Source: Serilophus lunatus
Taxonomy: Eukaryota > Chordata > Aves > Passeriformes > Eurylaimidae
Direction of reading: 5' to 3'
NCBI GenBank assembly: GCA_013399895.1
Contig: VXBA01000910.1
Span: 954,525-1,018,524 of the forward strand
DNA length: 64,000 nucleotides
The notes under the pieces are model-generated. The model was not told the origin of the DNA, ran no database searches, and saw only the letters and a list, made by a program, of their open reading frames with translations. The translations under genes were made by a program, and so were the position numbers. Positions 49,501 through 64,000 of this stretch are shown here, piece by piece; positions within the stretch are counted from its first letter, which is position 1; every line of letters starts with the position of its first letter.

Positions 49501-50631
49501 GCCACGGTGCTCTGTTCTCATAGGTGTTATGGGGCACTGGCACCTTCTCTGGGTTTCACCTTACTGAAGATGGTGAGTTTGCTAAAGTGAGCTCACTGGC
49601 ATTCCTGGGTGGCTGGGCTGGAGCCTGGGCTCTTGCTTGTGACTTGTGCTGTGTCTGGTCTCCTGGGTGTCTGTGCTGCCGCTGCTGAGCTCCCTGCCTG
49701 CTCATGTGCTGGTCACAGCAAAGTGCAGCACCCGTGGCTCTGGTGGGAGCTTGGTGTGGGTACCCAGCTGAGGGATTCTTGGAGCTTTACCCTCCTTAAG
49801 ATCCCAGCAGCTCTGGCTCAGCTGGCAAAGGACTCACAGATGTGCCTGACCTTGGTGACATCTCTCCCCAGGGATTGCAGTGGGTCACATCTATTATTTC
49901 TTGGAAGATGTTTTTCCCAACCAGCCTGGAGGAAAGAAGTTGCTGTTAACACCTGGCTTTCTGTAAGTAAAGCTGGTTCTTTCTGGGATTTGCCTTATTG
50001 CTTCCAAACCTGGGTCACTTCCATAGCAAACTGTGGTCTCTGATCACGTGGGGTGACCATAGGATGCAATTGCATGCTGACAGCACCTCAGCTCTATAGT
50101 TCTTGCCTCTGCTGCATTATTTACACATTATATAGGTGTGTACATAGGGCCCATACAGCAGTTACTGATACCTTCAGCTTTGCTGGTAGGACTGTTCTTA
50201 CTGCTTGTGGAAATGCTAGTTTCAGGTAGGTTTTTTTCTGAAGTATTTTTGTAGTTTAAGAAAGCAATTCATATTCATGTTCTCCTTTGTGCACTGGGGA
50301 TCAAATCTACCTAGAGATCAAGGAAGCTGGTACTGTCATTGTGACTTGAGCTGAGCTAAAGAATGGTTTGGTGGTGGCACAATAAACCAGTGGCTGTGGC
50401 TCATGGCCATGCCCCATGGAGGGCCAGGGTGTTCCTAGGAGGGCTGGGGGGGTTTGTTGTCCTCAGCTCACTTTCCTAACCTGCCTGCTTGGCGGGATGG
50501 GCATGTCCCTTGCCAGGAAGATGGTATTTGACACACCTGAAGAGGACCCCAACTATAACCCCTTGCCTGAGGATCGTCCAGAACACCAGCCTAGAGGCCA
50601 AGACCAGAATGAGCAGCAGCATCCACAGTAA
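46505..50631 (+). CDS. DERL3: derlin-3, exons 2-7 (exon 1 missing)
   Basis: Rhomboid-like pseudoprotease of the ER membrane that helps move misfolded proteins to the cytosol for degradation (ERAD). Exons: 46505-46570, 47162-47235, 47753-47846, 49264-49459, 49872-49962, 50517-50631 (stop TAA 50629-50631), together 211 codons plus stop. Visible: QLYFNPDLIFRKFQ, the derlin WR motif in IWRLITNF, FFGPLGFSFFFNM, YRYCRMLEEGSFRGRTADF, VYVWSRRNP, NFFGLLNFQAPFLPW, the GxxxG motif in GIAVGH, YYFLEDVFPNQPGGK and a tail starting EEDPNYNPLPED. The tail and neighbours fit derlin-3 better than derlin-1 or derlin-2. The N-terminal segment (about 31 residues up to QLEF) is not present anywhere between 45,200 and 46,504, so it is probably lost in the N run or at the single N. 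Introns 3 and 4 start GTATCCTTT. Confidence 0.96.
47236..47752 (+). other. DERL3 intron 3 with U12-type donor
   Basis: The intron starts GTATCCTTT, an exact match to the minor-spliceosome 5' consensus. It is forced by protein continuity, joining phase 2 FCT to A TAC AGG and giving IFLYRYCRM. The 3' end is less typical: the best branch-like element is TTCCTATAC, about 30 nt before the AG, followed by a pyrimidine tract. Confidence 0.65.
47847..49263 (+). other. DERL3 intron 4, U12-type
   Basis: The donor GTATCCTTTT follows ...CTCATGACA. Near the 3' end CTCCTTGAC matches the U12 branch consensus TTCCTTRAY at 8 of 9 positions, about 15 nt before the acceptor AG at 49262-49263, with no long pyrimidine tract. 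Splicing joins LMT to LFGLF in phase 0, as in other derlins. Donor, branch and spacing together make this a convincing minor-class intron. Confidence 0.85.
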
Positions 50632-51405
50632 CACAGGGGACTCCTTCACGTGGCCAGACTCCTCTCCCGGCTGGACTTCACGCTGTGGCCCAGAGATCCT
50701 ACTGGAATAACACCAGTTGCCATTCTGATGTGTCATGTGTCACTGTTTGTATGGGTAACCCATCTTCCCCTTGTACCAAGTGGATCCTCAGAGCTTTGCA
50801 CATGAAAACTGATGAACACTTAACGGAGCTGTTCTAGGGACAGAGACTGAAATTGTGATGGCTCCTCGGTTACTCAGTGGGGAATAAGTATCAAATGGGG
50901 TGTTAAACCAGTTATTCCTTCTCTTTCTGTTAATGACTTGCTGTGTGCCAGGTCATTCTTGTCCTCTGTACAAAGACTAATGCACCTGGCCCTCACTGTT
51001 GTGGGGCTCTTTGTGGGCTTTCAATGAAGTAGTACTGTACCATGGTAGAATGCAGCTCAGCCTCTTCCTTTCCTTTACATACCTCACTCCTCTTTTGGTG
51101 GTTGCTTCCAAAGAGTCTTCACATTAAAGTCTATTTTTCAGCTGTGTCCATTTCTGGCAGAGGCAGCAATTCATCAGGAATTTGCTCCAAAATGCCAGGT
51201 TGCTTGGGCTTTTTTCTGGTGGGCAATCAATGCAGGGTTCTGGCAAGCTGGAAGATGTCCTTCCCCTCTTCTGTCAGCTGGGCTGCAGAGTATGATGAGG
51301 GTTGGGGGAGTTGTCTAATAGGAGAAAAGAGTGCCTGGGAAAGGACAGGGGGCTGAGCTGGACATTTGATCCAGGCAGTGACTGGAAGCAGCACTTGACA
51401 CTGGT

Positions 51406-51411
51406 AATAAA
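51406..51411 (+). terminator. DERL3 poly(A) signal
   Basis: AATAAA about 775 nt after the DERL3 stop codon, with GT-rich sequence following. The mRNA probably ends near 51,430. A second AATAAA at 53,477 could serve a longer form. Confidence 0.7.
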
Positions 51412-51435
51412 GACTGCACCTGCAGTGTAATTCCA

Positions 51436-53615
51436 CTCTTGTTGAATTTTTAAGTTCTGAAACTTAAACTTCTGAGTTTCAGGGGAAAACTAAACAAACT
51501 AGTCCCTACCCTGACAGCTGTACTAAATGTACTAACTTGATCATTGTTGCTAATTCAGTGCACACTGTGTTTGTACCAGACCTCAAAGCCTTTGGAGTAA
51601 ATCTGCAGATGTCATATCTTAGGACAGCTCACTTGGTAACATTGCTGTCTGCTCAGACAAGCCTCCAAACCACTACTAAACTCTGAAGAGAAACGTGAGT
51701 CCTCAGCATCCAATTTAAGAATTATGTAGGAACCCTGTGTCAAAGGACTATTGAACCACACTCCCTTCCTCCTTTGTGGCCTTCCCATGAAAATACTATT
51801 TCTTGTCAAAAAGCAGATGTCATTTGAACAAGCTCTTCTACTGTATTTGTATTTCCCTCTAGGAAGAGGATGAAAGACCTGTACAGATGGTCATTTGTTC
51901 CAGAAGACACAGTGGTGCTAAGGGCTAAGCAGTGTCAGACCCCACAGGTACTTGCTGTGTGCTTTGCTCATGACCTGATGATACAGAAGTGGTGCTTCAG
52001 TCCCTGGAAAGAGTTTGTCTTTGAAGTCTGTAGAAATGCAAGAGCTGGGCTATGCTTTTAGCTAGATTAACCCAAGGAATTGTGATTGTAGAGTAAGAAA
52101 GCTGCTCCTGGCTGTTCCCCAATACTCCTAATAATATATGAAGAAAGCTGGCTGATGTTCCCATCTTTCTGGGAATTGGTCCCCTGGACTGTCCAGCCTT
52201 GTCTCTGACTGCTTGGAGGGACAATTCCTACAGCCTCTATGGGGCTTGAGAAGCAGAAGGGAAGTGCTTCAGTCTTTTTGTGCCCATAACTTGTGAGCTT
52301 TAGGATTAGTAACTGCAAGATTCACAGCAATTAAACAAACTGCCTGACAGATGCTCGTTTAAGGCTACAGCAGTTTCACACTTGTTTTAGTTAAATTCCC
52401 TAAAGAGGCTGCTGGCAGAAGTCACTGGTCATGTAACAAAAGGAGGCTGAAGTGTTCTCAGGAAGATTTTTATGTCCATGAGACAAACCATGTTCTATAA
52501 GGGAGGCTAAGATGCACCAGAAGTCCCAGGTTTTGCCTTACTTGTTCAAATAACCTTTCAACCTCTCTAATAAGGAGTAATGGCTAGAGTACCAGTCTGG
52601 CACAGGAGTCTAGGATAAGACTGACTAATACTATTGCTAAATTGCAAGGTTTTGGTTTCTGCAGAATAACATCTGGAAAAAGTTGCCTCCCACCCAGAAA
52701 TCAGAATTGGCTCTGTTATTACTCAAGTCTAAACATGATAAATTAAGGCCGGAAAGTGTTTTTTGACTGTGCTAGCAGTGTGGGTGGATCAGCAAGGATC
52801 ATAAAACCTATGGCTTTATCATAAAGGCCTGAACACAACTGTCAGGCTGCCAGCAAAATCTGCCCTGCATGCAACACTCATCAGTTCTGGCAGTGAATGG
52901 CAGGAACTCCATCAAAGGGCTGCTATACCTCAAAAGCAAGACAGACTCCAATTAGTTTTTAAGCAAGCTTGGATTTTTTTTTTAATCTCACTTCAATGGA
53001 TTTGTTTTTAAACTCCCTGAGGAAAGACTGGTTGTTTCTAGGGTTGCAAAATCCTGACAGTCCTAAGGGTGTTCAGGATACCCACTGTGCTCTGTGTGCT
53101 GCAGCTGGCAGTGACATGCTGACAGTGACCACAGCAAAGCCCCTGGCTGCAGAGAAGCTGCTGACTTAGTGACTGCAGGTTTTACCCACTGTACTAGTTC
53201 AGAGGCTTTGTTTTTTTCCAGATGCAATCTTTACAGAAAACAGGGTTCACCACACACCAGGTGGACATCTGACAGAAATGACTTAAGTCTGTGATTTCAG
53301 TTAAAACTGTTCTATCTTGTCAAGTAAAGCAGCTGAACACCTCACTGAGTTCATAACAGATTGTGCCAAGTGTGGCATCAGACCAATCCTTGAGACAGTT
53401 GTTTGCTGCTTCTAGTTTTTAAGTCTCATTCTCACTTTCCCCTGCAGCAAAAGGTTGTGGGCTGTTTTACCTGTTCAATAAAGCACCCAGGAAAATTAAT
53501 GCATGTGAATGTTCAGCTTTATACCCAAAATCATTAATATTAGGCCCTGGGACTGCTCAGTTTTCAGAATAGCACAAAAGAGGGTGAGATTCACTGTTCA
53601 AACTTACTGAACTCA
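51436..53615. other. convergent spacer between DERL3 and SMARCB1
   Basis: Both genes point towards this 2.2-kb interval. No exon, RNA gene or repeat array was recognised in it. Confidence 0.55.
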
Positions 53616-53636
53616 ACCTAAGTAGTATGCATTCCT

Positions 53637-53642
53637 TTTATT
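53637..53642 (-). terminator. SMARCB1 poly(A) signal
   Basis: AATAAA on the minus strand, about 310 nt downstream of the SMARCB1 stop codon. It predicts a short 3' UTR of about 330 nt. Confidence 0.75.
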
Positions 53643-53951
53643 TAAAAAGTTGTCCTAATAGTGCATGTTGCACCTATACAAAAGAATCTTTACACTGTCC
53701 ACACACAGGTAAATAAGGGCTCTAAAACCTGCCACAGGTCTCAGATTGATCACACTGCTAATGCAGCCTTCTTGGTACATGGCATTTGGGTGGAGGGGGT
53801 GGGGGCAGAAGTCAGCAGTACTGGGAACTCTTGGCAAGTGGAATGTGTGTCCCCTTCAGGGACAAAAAGACCCTTGCCAATCCTAGATCCATCTGGGGAG
53901 AGGAATAGGGACAAAGTCTGTAGGAAGAGCACCAGTGTCACAACAGAAAGG

Positions 53952-62585
<8,634 letters not shown>

Positions 62586-64000
62586 CTACAACAAAAGCAG
62601 AGACGTGGCCCGGTGTTCCATTCAGGAGATTTGTTTCAGCTCTTTGTAACAATAAGAGGCACCTCCTAAGAGGGTTCTTGGTTGGGGTTTTTTGTGACAG
62701 ACTGACTGCACTGGGTTTGGTATTAAACAGCGCCACAATTTTTCTGGCAACACAGAAAAAGTTTTTATGAGCGCTTATTTCAGTAGTTTGATACAAAAAA
62801 AAACCCCACCCCCATCCATTGACAATAATCCATTTAATAGGAAAACACTCCATACATTTTCATGTAATTTTGAATAACCTACTTCAATGCCCACATCAAT
62901 GCACAATGCTCAGCTGGAATTGAACCAAGCCAGATACCCTGCTCTCTGACACACTGTAATTTTTACTTTGACCCTCTAAGCCATTGCTTGAATACAGCAA
63001 ATGCCCAGAGACACGTATTTTGTTTTAAACCCTTTGAACATGTAAAGTGTGATTGCTGCCAATAGCCCTCTTTCCAGTTTACTTACCATCTGTAAAGCAG
63101 TTCTGCTCCTCCTGGCATAAGATCCTCACCTGTGCTGAAGGCTACAGCAAGCCTTGCTGGACAACAGGACTATTTCTAGACTCTAAAATCAAAGTTTTAG
63201 ACTGGTGGTACTGGCAGACTCCCACACAATAAGGTTTCTATTCCTTGTTTGACAAGATTCTTTTGATCTTATTTTTAATTGTATCTTTCACTCTACAGTG
63301 CTCATCAACAGACAAAAATGGTAGATAAAAACGGCAATCCTTTTCCCCTCGATGTGCCTGGTAAGGTAATCTCACAGCTCAGCTGACTGCAGTTATAGTT
63401 CTTCTTTCAAATTTTACATTTCACATGAAGGATCTTTAGTCCCTGCTCAACCTATACAGATGGCAATTTAATTGAGCCAGTATTTCCTCTTTTGCACCAA
63501 GGCAGGGGCTATAACATTTTTTCCTGTTTCCAACTGTGGCCGTTTCCCCGGTGTTGAAAGGCCAGCGCTTCATGCTTCAAAGAGGCTCATCTTCAGGGAG
63601 GCTGGACATCCTGAGCCCGGGTGAACAGTGTCAGCTCAGGCACTTTTGGATAAAACGCTGCACGCCGGCGTTTGTTGGCCAGACCCGCCTGCACGAGGCG
63701 GAACGAGCCGCGCTGGCGGATTCTGGTGCTGTTACTAAGCCCAAAGGCCCAGGAGTGGGATTCATTACCCCGCAGCACGTGAAATAATCCACAACCCCGA
63801 ACAACTGTGTACAGAAATTCGAGCGGGGCTCAGACGAGGGTCCGATCCGGCGTGGGCCGCCCTTAGTGGGAGCACTGGTCTTCCCTTGTGCCCCCAGCAC
63901 GGCCGAGGCTCTCGGGCAGCGCCCACCGGGGGCTAAAGGCCGGTCCCCCCTCAAGCCAGGGCTCCCTCCCGTCCCTTCCCCGCCCCGAGCCCACCCCGCG
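62586..64000 (-). other. SMARCB1 intron 1 and edge of its CpG island
   Basis: No coding exon was found. From about 63,540 to the window end the sequence becomes GC- and CpG-rich, consistent with the downstream side of the SMARCB1 CpG-island promoter. Exon 1, which should begin with the MMMMALSKTF-type start, is not seen and must lie to the right. Confidence 0.7.

Noticed and set aside
63536..63954. Open frames at the right edge as SMARCB1 exon 1
   Set aside because: Neither strand gives the conserved N-terminal segment ending FYMIGSE before a donor.

Overview
This is vertebrate nuclear DNA, most probably from a bird. Genes are split into short exons with GT-AG introns, there are two CpG islands, one N gap, and little interspersed repeat. 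The gene order (GLUT11-family sugar transporters, DERL3, SMARCB1) is the one found around human 22q11.23. The bird assignment rests on compact introns and a tandemly expanded SLC2A11-like cluster; no species can be named from the sequence. Exons were read by eye from splice sites and translations, so individual boundaries could be off by a base or so.

Positions 1-37,917 (minus strand): a head-to-tail array of class II GLUT genes. From the right it holds gene C (37,917 to 28,979), a complete 12-exon SLC2A11 orthologue predicted at 496 aa. Next is gene B (24,715 to 16,701), an SLC2A11-like paralogue with exons 2-12 open. Then gene A (14,048 to 5,912), a more diverged SLC2A11-like paralogue, open throughout. 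Last are two exon remnants of a fourth, dead copy D (2,784-2,597 and 1,064-868). Exon lengths and phases of A, B and C are identical for exons 2-11 (99, 161, 125, 130, 149, 188, 111, 102, 76, 128), so the copies arose by whole-gene duplication. A, B and D share a K-x-L-W-G signature in exon 7 that C lacks, so they form a separate subfamily. Gene B carries a 22-bp minisatellite directly against a splice donor and a short interstitial telomere-like tract.

Positions 37,918-46,504: no recognisable gene. A CpG island with a 30-bp tandem repeat, a 117-N gap and a single N lies at 45.2-46.7 kb; it should contain the DERL3 promoter and its missing first exon.

Positions 46,505-51,430 (plus strand): DERL3 exons 2-7, an ER membrane ERAD factor. 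Two successive introns begin with the U12-type donor GTATCCTTT.

Positions 53,620-64,000 (minus strand): SMARCB1 exons 9 to 2, convergent with DERL3, including an in-frame 30-nt microexon. Exon 1 lies beyond the right edge. The last 0.4 kb is GC-rich and marks the approach to the SMARCB1 CpG-island promoter.

The genes do not form one pathway: the transporters are a local paralogue family, while DERL3 and SMARCB1 are conserved neighbours. No novel molecular system is evident. The most interesting items are the diverged transporters A and B, the two U12-type donors, the microexon, and the repeat abutting a splice site.
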